This document shows positions 33,530 through 42,482 of a stretch of DNA of 64,000 bases, piece by piece. Each line of letters starts with the position of its first letter. Position 1 is the stretch's first letter. The translations under genes were made by a program, and so were the position numbers. The notes under the pieces are model-generated. The model worked only from the letters and a program-made list of their open reading frames with translations. It was not told the origin of the DNA and did not search any database. Source of the stretch: Marinobacter maritimus (GTDB lineage Bacteria > Pseudomonadota > Gammaproteobacteria > Pseudomonadales > Oleiphilaceae); NCBI RefSeq assembly GCF_007671675.1, contig NZ_VCGW01000003.1, positions 310,001 to 374,000 of the forward strand. Reading direction: 5' to 3'.

Positions 33530-33766
33530 GGTTCTCTTTTCCCTTACAAGGCGTTCCGGCGCTCATTATCGTCGATACAGGCTTCGGGTAAAGCTGCCTC
33601 CAGTCAGTGCGAGCAATTACAGCTTTTATGCACAAACCTGCGGCTGCCGGAGCGGGTCGGGTGTTCACGAGAAAATGTCAAAAAGGCACTTATGTACTAA
33701 TACATTGGTATGGATTGCTGTAAAAGTTGTGTGCCTGGACGCTGTCCTCAGTTGACACCGGTTTAG

Positions 33767-33811
33767 TGATACAATATTTTCCATTGATATCCGTCAACGG
33801 TATCGTATTAT
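33767..33811 (+). promoter_or_regulatory. Promoter and PaaX-type operator of the ABC importer operon
   Basis: TGATAC (33767-33772) and GTATCG (33800-33805) are separated by exactly 27 bp. Within this unit a promoter can be read: TTGATA (33784-33789), 16-bp spacer, TATTAT (33806-33811). The proximal half-site therefore abuts the -10 box. The proximal half has one difference (G for A) from the paaA and paaG copies. The 5' untranslated region would be about 180 bases. The remainder of the paaX-importer gap (33530-33998) shows another lone TGATAC at 33896 and no gene. Confidence 0.75.
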
Positions 33812-33998
33812 TGGCGTGGCGGATAGCCAGTAATGGTTGTAATAGATGAACGTCTGTCATACCAAACTGAAAACAGGGCCTTGCGAAGATATACGTGATA
33901 CGGAAAGTGTCATTTTGGCAGGCAAAACGTTCTGTTTTCGGAAATTCGGGGGCCTATAAAACCAAAATGCCCTGACCACACTTGGGAGAACAACAAAA

Positions 33999-35159
33999 AT
34001 GTTCAAAAATATCACGCGTCGTGCAAGTAAGTTTGCGGCCATTGCAGCGGCCGGCTTGCTGGCCATGAACGTTCAGGCAGCTGAGCCCATTCGTATTGGA
34101 TCGTTTCTTGCAGTTACCGGGCCTGCCTCTTTTCTGGGCGATCCTGAGCTGAAAACCCTTGAAATGTATGTAGAAAAGATCAACGAGGAAGGCGGTGTAC
34201 TGGGTCGTCAACTTGAGCTTATTCATTATGATGACGCGGGCAACGCGTCCAAAGCCCGTAACTTTGCAAGTCGCCTGATCCGCTCTGACCGAGTGGATAT
34301 TATTGTAGGTGGCAGTACCACGGGTGCCACCATGGCGGCAGCGCCGATGGTTGAGCAGGCGGGTGTTCCTTTCATTTCTCTGGCGGGTGCGGTTGTTATC
34401 ACTGATCCGGTTAAAAAGTGGGTTTTCAAAACTCCGCAAACGGATCGTATGGCGGCAGAGCGTGTGTTGACTGATATGAAAGAGCGCGGTCTGACCAAAG
34501 TTGGCCTGATCTCGGGTACCGGAGGTTTTGGCAGTTCAGGTCGGGAGCAAACTCTTGCAGCTGCCAGCGCAATGGGTGGAATCGAGATTGTTGCTGACGA
34601 AACCTACGGCGGTTCTGATACTGACATGACTGCTCAGCTCACCAACATTCGCGGCACCGACGGTGTGCAGACCATTCTTAACTTCGGTTTTGGCCAGGGA
34701 CCGGCTATCGTTACCCGTAACTACGCCCAGCTGGGTATTGAGCTGCCATTCTACCAGTCCCACGGTGTCGCCTCTGACGGCTTCCTGGAGCTGGCGGGCA
34801 GTAGTGCTGATGGCCTGAGATTGCCTGCTTCCCCCCTGCTGGTACCAGAGTCGCTGCCAGCGGATGATCCACAAAAGCCGGTGGTTGAGGCTTACAAAAC
34901 CGAGTACGAAGCGCGCTGGGACTCCAAGGTGTCTACCTTCGGTGCCTATGCCTATGACGGCCTGATGCTGGCGGTTGAAGCTATCGAGAAAGCGGGCAGC
35001 ACAGACAAAGCCGCAGTACGTGATGCGCTTGAGAGCATTCAGGGTCACGTAGGTGTTACGGGTACTTTTAATATGTCACCCGAAGACCACAACGGCCTGG
35101 AAGCTGAATCCTTCCGCATCCTGGAAGTTCAGGATGGCAGCTGGAAGTTGATCAACTAA
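33999..35159 (+). CDS. Liv-type ABC transporter substrate-binding protein in the paa region
   Basis: This 386-residue periplasmic protein has a signal peptide ending at NVQAAEP and a type I binding-protein fold: IRIGSFLAVTGPASFLGDPE, YDDAGNASKARNFASRLI, IIVGGSTTGATMAAAPM and a hinge with GTGGFGSSGREQTLAAAS. The family includes LivK-like proteins that take aromatic acids. It is the first gene of a five-gene importer behind a PaaX-type operator, between paaX and the catabolic genes, so phenylacetate or a related aryl acid is the inferred ligand. A hairpin after the gene should favour its expression over the permeases. Confidence 0.87.
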   Translation: MFKNITRRASKFAAIAAAGLLAMNVQAAEPIRIGSFLAVTGPASFLGDPELKTLEMYVEKINEEGGVLGRQLELIHYDDAGNASKARNFASRLIRSDRVDIIVGGSTTGATMAAAPMVEQAGVPFISLAGAVVITDPVKKWVFKTPQTDRMAAERVLTDMKERGLTKVGLISGTGGFGSSGREQTLAAASAMGGIEIVADETYGGSDTDMTAQLTNIRGTDGVQTILNFGFGQGPAIVTRNYAQLGIELPFYQSHGVASDGFLELAGSSADGLRLPASPLLVPESLPADDPQKPVVEAYKTEYEARWDSKVSTFGAYAYDGLMLAVEAIEKAGSTDKAAVRDALESIQGHVGVTGTFNMSPEDHNGLEAESFRILEVQDGSWKLIN

Positions 35160-35181
35160 GCCTATTCTTATCCGTACCACA

Positions 35182-35216
35182 GGTAACCAGTTGTCCGTAA
35201 AGGATGGCTGGTTGCC
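35182..35216 (+). terminator. Hairpin between binding-protein and permease genes
   Basis: GGTAACCAG (35182-35190) pairs with CTGGTTGCC (35208-35216) in a 9-bp stem with one G-U pair and a 17-base loop, about 20 bases after the binding-protein stop. There is no T-run. It is probably a processing or 3'-protection element that raises binding-protein levels, as is usual in importer operons. Confidence 0.5.
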
Positions 35217-35237
35217 GCTGCGCGAGCGGACCCGATT

Positions 35238-36113
35238 ATGTTTTCTGAATTCCTGCAGTACCTGTTTACCGGTATCACCATTGGTGCCACCTACGCCCTG
35301 ATCGCTTTGGGCTTTACCCTGATTTATAACGCCAGCCACGTTATTAACTTTGCCCAGGGCGAGTTCCTGATGATTGGCGGTATGGCGACCGTATCTTTGA
35401 CAGCCATGGGCGTGCCCATGCTGCTCGCGATTGTGCTTGCTGTAGTTCTTGCCGGTGTGTTGGGCGTTGCCCTTCAGCGCCTGGCGATCGCGCCCGCGAA
35501 AAACGCGGATGTGGTTACGCTGATCATTATTACCATCGGTGCGTCCATTTTTATTCGCGGCCTGGCGCAGCTGGTGTGGGGCAAGGAATACCATGTAATG
35601 CCTAACTTCAGCAGCGACGAGCCAATACAGATTTTTGGAGCCGTGCTTAACAGCCAGAGCCTGTGGGTGCTGGGTGTTGGTGCGGTGCTCGTAGCAGTGC
35701 TGGTGTACTTCTTTACCCGCACGCTGACCGGCAAGGCGATTCTTGCTACCTCCATGAACAAGGATGCCGCTCGCCTGGTGGGCATTCGTACCCAGGTAGT
35801 GCTGATGCTGGCATTCATGGTGTCTGCATTGCTGGGCTCCGTAGCCGGTATCGTAGTAGCGCCGATTACCTTTACCTCTTACGACATAGGTATCATCCTC
35901 GGTCTTAAAGGCTTTGTGGCAGCGGCCATTGGCGGCCTGGGCAGCGGTATGGGTGCCGTAGTCGGTGGCTTGGCACTTGGCGTGGTGGAAGCCATGGCTG
36001 CAGGTTACCTGTCGTCTGACTACAAGGATGCTGTGGCGTTCTCGATGATCCTTGTGGTGCTGTTCTTCATGCCCAGGGGCCTGTTTGGCGCCAAAGTTGT
36101 GGAGCGGGTGTGA
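35238..36113 (+). CDS. Liv-type ABC transporter permease (LivH family), paa region
   Basis: This 291-residue inner-membrane protein shows ITIGATYALIALGFTLIYNASHVINFAQGEFLM (partial: GATYALIALGFTLIYNA), MNKDAARLVGIRTQVVLM as the ATPase-coupling loop, and LKGFVAAAIGGLGSGMGAVVGG. It is one of two pore subunits of the importer whose binding protein precedes it. Its stop TGA shares a base with the LivM start, so the two permeases are probably translated together. Confidence 0.9.
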   Translation: MFSEFLQYLFTGITIGATYALIALGFTLIYNASHVINFAQGEFLMIGGMATVSLTAMGVPMLLAIVLAVVLAGVLGVALQRLAIAPAKNADVVTLIIITIGASIFIRGLAQLVWGKEYHVMPNFSSDEPIQIFGAVLNSQSLWVLGVGAVLVAVLVYFFTRTLTGKAILATSMNKDAARLVGIRTQVVLMLAFMVSALLGSVAGIVVAPITFTSYDIGIILGLKGFVAAAIGGLGSGMGAVVGGLALGVVEAMAAGYLSSDYKDAVAFSMILVVLFFMPRGLFGAKVVERV

Positions 36114-37120
36114 TGATGGCCCGACTGTCGCAATTCCGTCTCAAAGGCCTGGTGTTTATGGCCATCGTGGTGTTTGCCGTACCGCTGTTCATCTCCAACC
36201 CGTTTCACTATGGCCTGGCCACGCAAATCGCGCTGATTGCCGGTGCGGTTGTTGGCCTTAACCTGCTTGTGGGTTTCGCCGGCCAGATCAGCCTTGGCCA
36301 CGCGGGCTTTTTCGGTATGGGTGCTTACTTCAGCGCCATCATGACCAGCAACTATGGTTGGTCTGCCATTCCTGCTCTGATTGTGGGGGCTGTTGGCGTT
36401 GCAATCATTGCGTGGGCAGTTGGCCGCCCGATTCTGCGTTTGAAAGGCCATTATCTTTCGATGGCCACCCTCGCGGTGGGATTCATTATCGCGATCATTC
36501 TGAACAACGAACGGGCAATAACAGGCGGGCCGGACGGCATGCCAGTGCCTGCGTTTGACGTGTTTGGTTGGGAGCTAAGCCCGTTCGGACAATATTCCCT
36601 GTTTGGCATGGACATCAGCGGTGATCTCGCTTGGTATCTGTTTGCGGGTGTCGTGCTTCTGGCTGCCGTCTGGCTGGCCCAGAACCTGATTGATTCGCCT
36701 ATTGGCCGAGCCTTGCGTTCCGTTCACGGCTCGGAAGTTGCGGCCAGTGTGGTGGGTGTAAACACCGCGAAGTACAAGAGCCTGGTGTTCGTGATTTCAG
36801 CGGTATACGCCAGCGTGATGGGTGCGCTTTACGGGCACTTCCAGGGTTTTATTACGCCTTCTGTAGCAAGTTTCGACTTTTCCATCCTGTTGATCACCAT
36901 GGTGGTTCTGGGCGGTATGGGCTCGACGATCGGGGTGATTATTGGCGCTGTGGTGCTGGAACTGTTGCCGCAACTGCTGGCTGATTTTCAGGAGATGGAA
37001 ATGGTCTTGTTTGGTCTGATTCTGATGCTGACCATGATTTTCATGCCCAAGGGTCTGTTGCCAACCGCCGCAAACCTGCTGGCAAAACGACGCTCGAAGT
37101 CTGCCGGAGGTGACGCATGA
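36113..37120 (+). CDS. Liv-type ABC transporter permease (LivM family), paa region
   Basis: This 335-residue inner-membrane protein has LNLLVGFAGQISLGHAGFFGMGAY (partial: GFAGQISLGHAGFFG), GRPILRLKGHYLSMATLAVG, SVHGSEVAASVVGVNTAKYKS as coupling loop and VVLGGMGSTIGVIIGA. Three start codons lie in tandem (GTG 36110, ATG 36113, ATG 36116). The ATG at 36113 has GGAG 8 bases upstream and is chosen. The stop overlaps the ATG of the LivG gene by 4 bases. Confidence 0.9.
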   Translation: MMARLSQFRLKGLVFMAIVVFAVPLFISNPFHYGLATQIALIAGAVVGLNLLVGFAGQISLGHAGFFGMGAYFSAIMTSNYGWSAIPALIVGAVGVAIIAWAVGRPILRLKGHYLSMATLAVGFIIAIILNNERAITGGPDGMPVPAFDVFGWELSPFGQYSLFGMDISGDLAWYLFAGVVLLAAVWLAQNLIDSPIGRALRSVHGSEVAASVVGVNTAKYKSLVFVISAVYASVMGALYGHFQGFITPSVASFDFSILLITMVVLGGMGSTIGVIIGAVVLELLPQLLADFQEMEMVLFGLILMLTMIFMPKGLLPTAANLLAKRRSKSAGGDA

Positions 37121-37875
37121 CCGCTCTGGTGGAAGTCAATAATCTGTCCAAGGCGTTTGGCGGTGTGCACGCCGTTGAAGGCGTAAGTTTCTCGGTGGAT
37201 GCTGGCCAGGTGTACTCGGTTATTGGCCCTAACGGTGCCGGTAAAACCACGCTGTTCAACCTGATCACAGGCCTGTACACGCCCACCAGCGGTGAGGTGA
37301 AGTTGAATGGCGAAAGTATCGCGAAACTCGAGCCCAACCAGTTGGCTGAGCGGGGCATGTGCCGAACGTTTCAGCAGATGCAGATCTGTATGAACATGAC
37401 GGCCATTGAAAACGTGATGCTGGGTCGGCACCTGACCCTGAAAAGCAATCTGCTGACCACACTGTTCCGCTTGCCAGCGCTCACCCGTGGTGAAAAAGCC
37501 GCGCGTGAGAAATCCGCTGAACTGATGGAGTTTGTGGGGTGTGGAGAGTACCTCGATACCGAAGCTTCGGCCATGTCGTATGGCGCGCTTAAACGTCTGG
37601 AAATTGCCCGTGCACTGGCCGCAGAGCCCAAGGTCGTGTTGCTGGATGAGCCGGCAGCTGGCCTGAACGCTGTTGAGACCGCTGCACTGGAAGAACTGAT
37701 CCGCAAGATTGCCGAGCAGGGCATTACCGTGATGCTGGTAGAGCATGACATGAAGCTGGTGATGGGTATTTCCGACCGCTTGCTGGTGCTTAACTACGGG
37801 CGAGTACTGGCGGAAGGTACGCCGGAACAGATTCGTGAAAACCCGGACGTGATTGCAGCCTATCTGGGCGGTTAA
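37117..37875 (+). CDS. Liv-type ABC transporter ATP-binding protein (LivG family), paa region
   Basis: This 252-residue ATPase has Walker A GPNGAGKTTLFN, the LivG stretch CRTFQQMQICMNMTAIENV, signature AMSYGALKRLEIARAL, Walker B VVLLDEPAAGLN and VEHDMKLVMG. It drives the importer with the hemerythrin-LivF fusion protein encoded 21 bp downstream. Its ATG overlaps the LivM stop. Confidence 0.92.
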   Translation: MTALVEVNNLSKAFGGVHAVEGVSFSVDAGQVYSVIGPNGAGKTTLFNLITGLYTPTSGEVKLNGESIAKLEPNQLAERGMCRTFQQMQICMNMTAIENVMLGRHLTLKSNLLTTLFRLPALTRGEKAAREKSAELMEFVGCGEYLDTEASAMSYGALKRLEIARALAAEPKVVLLDEPAAGLNAVETAALEELIRKIAEQGITVMLVEHDMKLVMGISDRLLVLNYGRVLAEGTPEQIRENPDVIAAYLGG

Positions 37876-37896
37876 ACGGAGCGAGGAATAACCATA

Positions 37897-39261
37897 ATGA
37901 CACAGACACCGACCAACGTTGCGCCTGAAGACAGTTACAGCCTGCAAGCCATCAGCACCATTGTTCAGGAACATCAGGCCCTCTGGCGCATACTGGATCT
38001 GCTGGATCAGCTCCAGCACGACATGAACATCAACGAGCAGCGGCCTGATGAAACGCTGTTCAGCACGATCTTCGATTACGTGCAGCATTTTGCCCGGAGA
38101 GTACACAGCTCTCCCGACGAGATAGTGCTGTACCGAGTTCTGGGGGAAAAGTCGCCGGAAACCAAGCCGCTGCTGGACAAGCTGGCGCATGGTTACGTGA
38201 TTGGCGATGAAAAGATTAACGAGTTGCGCCATCTTTTAATGGTGTGCATGGAACAATGGCCCGATGGTCGGGAAGACTTCAGTCACGCGCTGGCAAGGTT
38301 TACCGAGGCCTTACGCAAACACATCAAGAAAGAAGAAGGCGTGATCATTCCCCGGGCGCGCAAGCTCCTGAATGAAGACGATTGGCGCCTGATTACGGAA
38401 TCCCGGGACCAGTCCAACGATCCGTTGTTTGGTGAGCGGGTGCGGGACGAATTCCGCGAGCTACGCCATCGCATTGTGAGTTATACCCCGGAACGTCTGG
38501 GCGGCCTGGGGCTGCACCACGTGCCGCGAAGATCTGCACAGCGCGCCACAGAGGAAATGCTCTCCATCAAGGGCCTGAAAACCTCCTATGGCCAGATTGA
38601 AGCGCTTCACGGCGTTGATATCCGTATCAACAGCGGCGAAATTGTTTCTTTGGTGGGTGCCAACGGTGCGGGCAAGTCGACGTTGCTGATGACGATTTCG
38701 GGCCTGCAGCCGACAGACAGCGGCAGTATTAACTTTGAGGGCAAAGACCTGCTGAAAATGAGCACGGATCAGCGGGTTGCCAATGGCATTGTGCAGGTAC
38801 CCGAAGGCCGGCAGGTGTTCAAGGATCTGAGCGTTGAAGACAACTTGCTGTTGGGCGCCTACACTCGTGGGCGCAGCCCGGAAGTGGAAGGCGATATTGA
38901 GCGCATGTATGAGAAATTCCCCATACTGCGGCAGAAGCGTCGAAACCTGGCGGGTGAGCTGTCCGGTGGGCAGCAACAGATGCTGGCCATGGGCCGCGCG
39001 CTGATGGCAAAGCCCAGACTGTTGCTGCTGGACGAGCCGAGCATGGGGCTGGCGCCGCTGATCATTGAAGAGATTTTCAATATCGTCAAAGAGCTCAAAA
39101 ACGAAGGCATGACCATCTTTCTGGTGGAACAGAACGCCTCCCAGGCGCTTGCACTTGCTGATCGTGGTTACGTGCTGGAGACAGGCCGGGTGGTCATAGA
39201 AGGCTCGGGTCGTGAGCTGCTGAGTAACGAGAAAGTACGTGAGGCGTATCTGGGTATGTGA
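37897..39261 (+). CDS. Hemerythrin-like domain fused to LivF-type ABC ATPase
   Basis: This 454-residue protein is nearly twice the length of LivF. Residues 220-454 are a complete LivF ATPase: GANGAGKSTLLM (254-265), VPEGRQVFKDLSVEDNLLLG, ELSGGQQQMLAMGRAL, LLLLDEPSMGLAP and VEQNAS. Residues 15-165 look like an all-alpha hemerythrin HHE domain: QEHQALW (H26), FARRVHSSPDE (H70, E75), LAHGYVIGDEKINELRH (H98, H112) and RKHIKKEEGVIIP (H142, E146). These can supply the histidines and carboxylates of a diiron site. A linker of about 50 residues joins them; the reading frame is continuous with no internal sign of a frameshift. The N-terminal domain may sense O2 or redox state and adjust import. That is inference. 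Confidence 0.88.
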   Translation: MTQTPTNVAPEDSYSLQAISTIVQEHQALWRILDLLDQLQHDMNINEQRPDETLFSTIFDYVQHFARRVHSSPDEIVLYRVLGEKSPETKPLLDKLAHGYVIGDEKINELRHLLMVCMEQWPDGREDFSHALARFTEALRKHIKKEEGVIIPRARKLLNEDDWRLITESRDQSNDPLFGERVRDEFRELRHRIVSYTPERLGGLGLHHVPRRSAQRATEEMLSIKGLKTSYGQIEALHGVDIRINSGEIVSLVGANGAGKSTLLMTISGLQPTDSGSINFEGKDLLKMSTDQRVANGIVQVPEGRQVFKDLSVEDNLLLGAYTRGRSPEVEGDIERMYEKFPILRQKRRNLAGELSGGQQQMLAMGRALMAKPRLLLLDEPSMGLAPLIIEEIFNIVKELKNEGMTIFLVEQNASQALALADRGYVLETGRVVIEGSGRELLSNEKVREAYLGM

Positions 39262-39273
39262 TGTGACAGGTAC

Positions 39274-39313
39274 AAAAAAACCGCCAGAGCGTGAAGCTGC
39301 TGGCGGTTTTTTT
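39274..39313. terminator. Bidirectional terminator between the importer and paaZ
   Basis: CCGCCAG (39281-39287) and CTGGCGG (39300-39306) form a 7-bp stem, with seven A before and seven T after it. It lies between the convergent hemerythrin-LivF gene and paaZ and fits an intrinsic terminator for both strands. Confidence 0.9.
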
Positions 39314-39326
39314 ATGGCCGGAAGAA

Positions 39327-41372
39327 TTATTCCGGCTTCTTGGCAACCAGAGTCAGAATATCGTAGCTGGCAACCAGCTCGTCTTCCTGATTGGTGACCT
39401 GCACATCCCAAACAACCACGCCTTGCGGGTGGCCGTCCGGAGATGTGCGGCCCTGATCGATCTTGCGCTTGCAGGTCAGGCGGGCGCGAATGGTATCGCC
39501 CGGTGCTACCGGCTCAATGAAACGCAGCGTGTCCAGGCCGTAGTTCGCCAGTACCGGGCCTTCGGCCGGATGCACGAACATACCGGCTGCTGCAGACAGC
39601 ACGAAATAGCCGTGTGCAATGCGTTTGCCGAACTGGCTGTTCCTGGCTGCAATCTCATCAAAGTGCATGTAGAAATGATCGCCAGACAGGCAGCCGAAAT
39701 TCACCAGATCTGCTTCAGTGACGGTACGGCGATGGGTCAGTAGTGACTGGCCGATCTGCAGGTCTTCGAAGTGATAGCGGAACGGGTGTATGTCGTTCTC
39801 TATAACCTTCGCCCCACGAATGTACTCGCCGGTAACGGCGGCCAGCATGGTGGGCGAGCCTTGAATGGCTGTGCGCTGCAGGTAATGGAACACCGCGCGG
39901 ATGCCGCCAAGCTCTTCACCACCACCAGCGCGCCCCGGGCCACCGTGCTTGAGCATCGGCAGGGGAGAGCCGTGGCCGGTGGACTCTTTTGCCGCTTCCG
40001 CATCCAGCAAGTGCAGGCGGCCGTGGTAGGCAGCCAGCGCCGGTGCCAGTTTGGCAATCGTGACCGGGTCGCGGGTGGTTACTGTGGTAACCAGCGAACC
40101 GCGGCCCTTGGCGACCAGCTCAACCGCTTCGTCCAGAGTGTTGTAGGGAATAACCGTGGCAACCGGGCCAAAGGCCTCTATGTCGTGAGCGCCACAGCCA
40201 TTTTCGGGGTTACGGCACAGCAGCAGGTGCGGCTCAATGAACGCGCCTTTTTCCGTGCCTTCTCCGGTAGGCTTGAAGCTGCCGTCGCCGCCGATAATCA
40301 GTTCACTGGTTTTCAGCAGTTCCTGAATGTTGGCTTTGACGTCTTCCAGCTGATCGATCGATGCCAGAGCGCCCATGCGTACGCCTTCGACCGAAGGATC
40401 GCCGATGGTGATTTTTGATAGCCGCTCTTTGAGCTTGTCGCACACCGCCTGCACGTGTTCCTGAGGCACCATTACCCGGCGAATTGCGGTACATTTCTGC
40501 CCGGCTTTTGCCACCATTTCGCGGCCAACTTCCCGTACAAACAGATCAAACTCTTCGTGTTCCGGTGTTACATCCGGCGCAAGAACCGCACTGTTTAGCG
40601 AGTCAGCTTCGGCATTGAACGGAATGGAGCGGTTGATAATGTTGGGGTGAACACGCAGCATGCGAGCGGTTTTGGCCGAGCCGGTAAACGTAACCACATC
40701 CTGCTCTTCCAGATGCTCGAACAGATCGCCGGTGCTACCAATGATCAACTGCAGACTGCCTTCTGGCAGAGCGCCGGATTCGTGCATCAGGCGCACGGCC
40801 AGTTCGGTGACGTAGCAGGTGGACGTCGCAGGCTTCACAATGGAGGGCATGCCCGCCAAGAATGTGGGCGCAAACTTTTCCAGCATGCCCCACACCGGGA
40901 AGTTGTAAGCGTCGATATGTACGGCTACACCGCCACGGGGCACCATAATGTGGGTGCCGGCGAAGTGGTTGTTCTTGCCAAGCGGCGTTACCGGGCCTTC
41001 GTGTACCACGTTGCCGGATGGCAGTTCGCGGCGGCCCATGCTGGCGTAGGAAAACAGCGTGCCGAAGCCGCCATCGATATCAATACCGTTATCCGCTTTG
41101 CTGGAACCGGTGTGCATCGAGAGGGCGTAGAGCTCTTTTTTGTGCTCCTGCAGGTACATCGCCATGGCTTTCAGGGCCAGGGCGCGTTCCTGAAAATCCA
41201 TGGCCAGCAAGGTTTTCCCGCCGACCTTGCGGCCGTATTCAACGGCCTTTTTGAAATCCAGAGTATCGTTGTGGGTGTGTGCAACGATCTCGCCGTTAAT
41301 GGCGCTGGGCAGCGCTTTTGCCTGCTGCCCGCCAATCCATTCACCGGCAATAAAACTCTTGAGAACTGACAT
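39327..41372 (-). CDS. paaZ: PaaZ, oxepin-CoA hydrolase / 3-oxo-5,6-dehydrosuberyl-CoA semialdehyde dehydrogenase
   Basis: This 681-residue bifunctional enzyme opens the oxepin-CoA ring and oxidises the aldehyde formed. The N-terminal aldehyde dehydrogenase domain (1-about 520) has [11 protein letters not shown], the general base in FNAEADSLN and the catalytic cysteine in [12 protein letters not shown]. The C-terminal MaoC-like hotdog domain (about 540-681) has [15 protein letters not shown] and [14 protein letters not shown], the hydratase Asp/His site. E. coli PaaZ has 681 residues. The ATG at 41372 has GGAG 9 bases upstream; an earlier TTG is not needed. It ends the paaABCDEZ operon, 20 bp after paaE. 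Confidence 0.95.
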   Translation of the reverse strand: MSVLKSFIAGEWIGGQQAKALPSAINGEIVAHTHNDTLDFKKAVEYGRKVGGKTLLAMDFQERALALKAMAMYLQEHKKELYALSMHTGSSKADNGIDIDGGFGTLFSYASMGRRELPSGNVVHEGPVTPLGKNNHFAGTHIMVPRGGVAVHIDAYNFPVWGMLEKFAPTFLAGMPSIVKPATSTCYVTELAVRLMHESGALPEGSLQLIIGSTGDLFEHLEEQDVVTFTGSAKTARMLRVHPNIINRSIPFNAEADSLNSAVLAPDVTPEHEEFDLFVREVGREMVAKAGQKCTAIRRVMVPQEHVQAVCDKLKERLSKITIGDPSVEGVRMGALASIDQLEDVKANIQELLKTSELIIGGDGSFKPTGEGTEKGAFIEPHLLLCRNPENGCGAHDIEAFGPVATVIPYNTLDEAVELVAKGRGSLVTTVTTRDPVTIAKLAPALAAYHGRLHLLDAEAAKESTGHGSPLPMLKHGGPGRAGGGEELGGIRAVFHYLQRTAIQGSPTMLAAVTGEYIRGAKVIENDIHPFRYHFEDLQIGQSLLTHRRTVTEADLVNFGCLSGDHFYMHFDEIAARNSQFGKRIAHGYFVLSAAAGMFVHPAEGPVLANYGLDTLRFIEPVAPGDTIRARLTCKRKIDQGRTSPDGHPQGVVVWDVQVTNQEDELVASYDILTLVAKKPE

Positions 41373-41392
41373 GTACAAAAACTCCAGAATGT

Positions 41393-42469
41393 CTATTCGT
41401 CGTAGTCGAGAGTGACCTTGTCACTGACGGGGTAGCACTGGCACGACAACACGTAGCCTGCGTCCACTTCGTAGTCTTCCAGGGCAAAGTTCTGATCCAT
41501 CTCCACTTCGCCTTCCACGACCTTGGCGCGGCAGGTGGAGCACACGCCGGCTTTGCAGGAGTAGGGAAGATCGGCACCTTCGGCGTTACCGGCATCAAGG
41601 ATGCTTTTGGTGTCGCGTACAAGATCGAAGGTCAACGAGCGGCCATCAGCTTTCACCGTCACAACGCTGACAGCTTGCGGATCGATTTTGGTCTCTGCGC
41701 GGTCTTTGCGTGCTTGGGGCACACCGCCGGCGGGCGTAAAGAGTTCAAAGTGAACTTTTGACTTGTCGAGGCCGTGGCGCTCCAGTGAATCACGCACGGT
41801 TTCGGTCAGCATCTGGGGGCCACAGAGAAATGCGCCAGTCAGGTTCTTGGCGTCAATCCAGTGATCAAACAGCTGGTCACATTTCTTACCATCAATGCGA
41901 CCGTTGTACAGGTCTATGTCCTGCTCCTCCCGGGTGAAGATATACACCAGGTTGAAGCGGGTCATGTATTCGTTTTTCAGATCCTGCAGCTGATCCCGGA
42001 ACATGGTGCTGCTGGTGCCCTTGTTACCGTAGAACAGGGTGAACTGGCTCTTGGGCTCGGTTTCCAGCGTGGTTTTGATGATGGACAGGATCGGTGTGAT
42101 GCCACTGCCTGCGGCAACCGCCAGATAGTTGCCTTCACGTTCGGGGTCCAGATCAATGGAGAAATGACCTTGCGGCGGCATAACGTCCAACGTGGAGCCA
42201 GGCTTCAGTTGCTCGTTGGCAAAGCTGGAAAATACGCCACCGGGCACACGCTTGATGGCGATGCGCAGCTCTTGGTCATTAACGCTTGAGCAAATGGAGT
42301 AGGTACGGCGCACTTCTTCGCCGTCCACCTGGGTGCGCACCACAAGGTGCTGACCTTGCTTGTACTTGAATTTTTCCGCCACATCGGCGGGCAGGTCAAA
42401 GCACAGGGATACGGCGTTTCTTGTTTCCGGCCTGACCTCTTTGAGGGCCAGTGAGTAGAATTTATTCAT
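41393..42469 (-). CDS. paaE: PaaE, NADPH-dependent reductase of the phenylacetyl-CoA epoxidase
   Basis: This 358-residue electron-transfer protein has an FAD domain (FKYKQGQHLVVRTQV, RRTYSICSS), an NAD(P)H domain (AVAAGSGITPILSIIKTTL, GPQMLTETV) and a C-terminal plant-type [2Fe-2S] ferredoxin domain (CKAGVCSTCRAKVVEGEV, plus SCQCYP). It passes electrons from NADPH to the diiron site of PaaA. The ATG at 42469 is chosen since the family N-terminus MNKFYSLALKEVRPET begins there; the open frame upstream overlaps paaD. It is separated from paaD by 13 bp. Confidence 0.95.
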   Translation of the reverse strand: MNKFYSLALKEVRPETRNAVSLCFDLPADVAEKFKYKQGQHLVVRTQVDGEEVRRTYSICSSVNDQELRIAIKRVPGGVFSSFANEQLKPGSTLDVMPPQGHFSIDLDPEREGNYLAVAAGSGITPILSIIKTTLETEPKSQFTLFYGNKGTSSTMFRDQLQDLKNEYMTRFNLVYIFTREEQDIDLYNGRIDGKKCDQLFDHWIDAKNLTGAFLCGPQMLTETVRDSLERHGLDKSKVHFELFTPAGGVPQARKDRAETKIDPQAVSVVTVKADGRSLTFDLVRDTKSILDAGNAEGADLPYSCKAGVCSTCRAKVVEGEVEMDQNFALEDYEVDAGYVLSCQCYPVSDKVTLDYDE

Positions 42470-42482
42470 GATCGTATCGGCT

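Noticed and set aside
33896..33901. Extra TGATAC upstream of the ABC importer as a fourth operator
   Set aside because: No GTATC partner lies 27 bp away; it is only a half-site. The same holds for TGATAC at 51244 before paaY.
36988..38232. Long antisense frame across the LivG and hemerythrin-LivF genes (414 codons)
   Set aside because: It covers two recognised genes, has no family motif, and its composition (high H, Q, R) is that of a reversed coding strand.
37897..38560. Possibility that the hemerythrin-LivF fusion is a sequencing artefact
   Set aside because: No stop or plausible separate start with ribosome site lies between the domains; the frame runs through unchanged, so the fusion is taken as real in this sequence.
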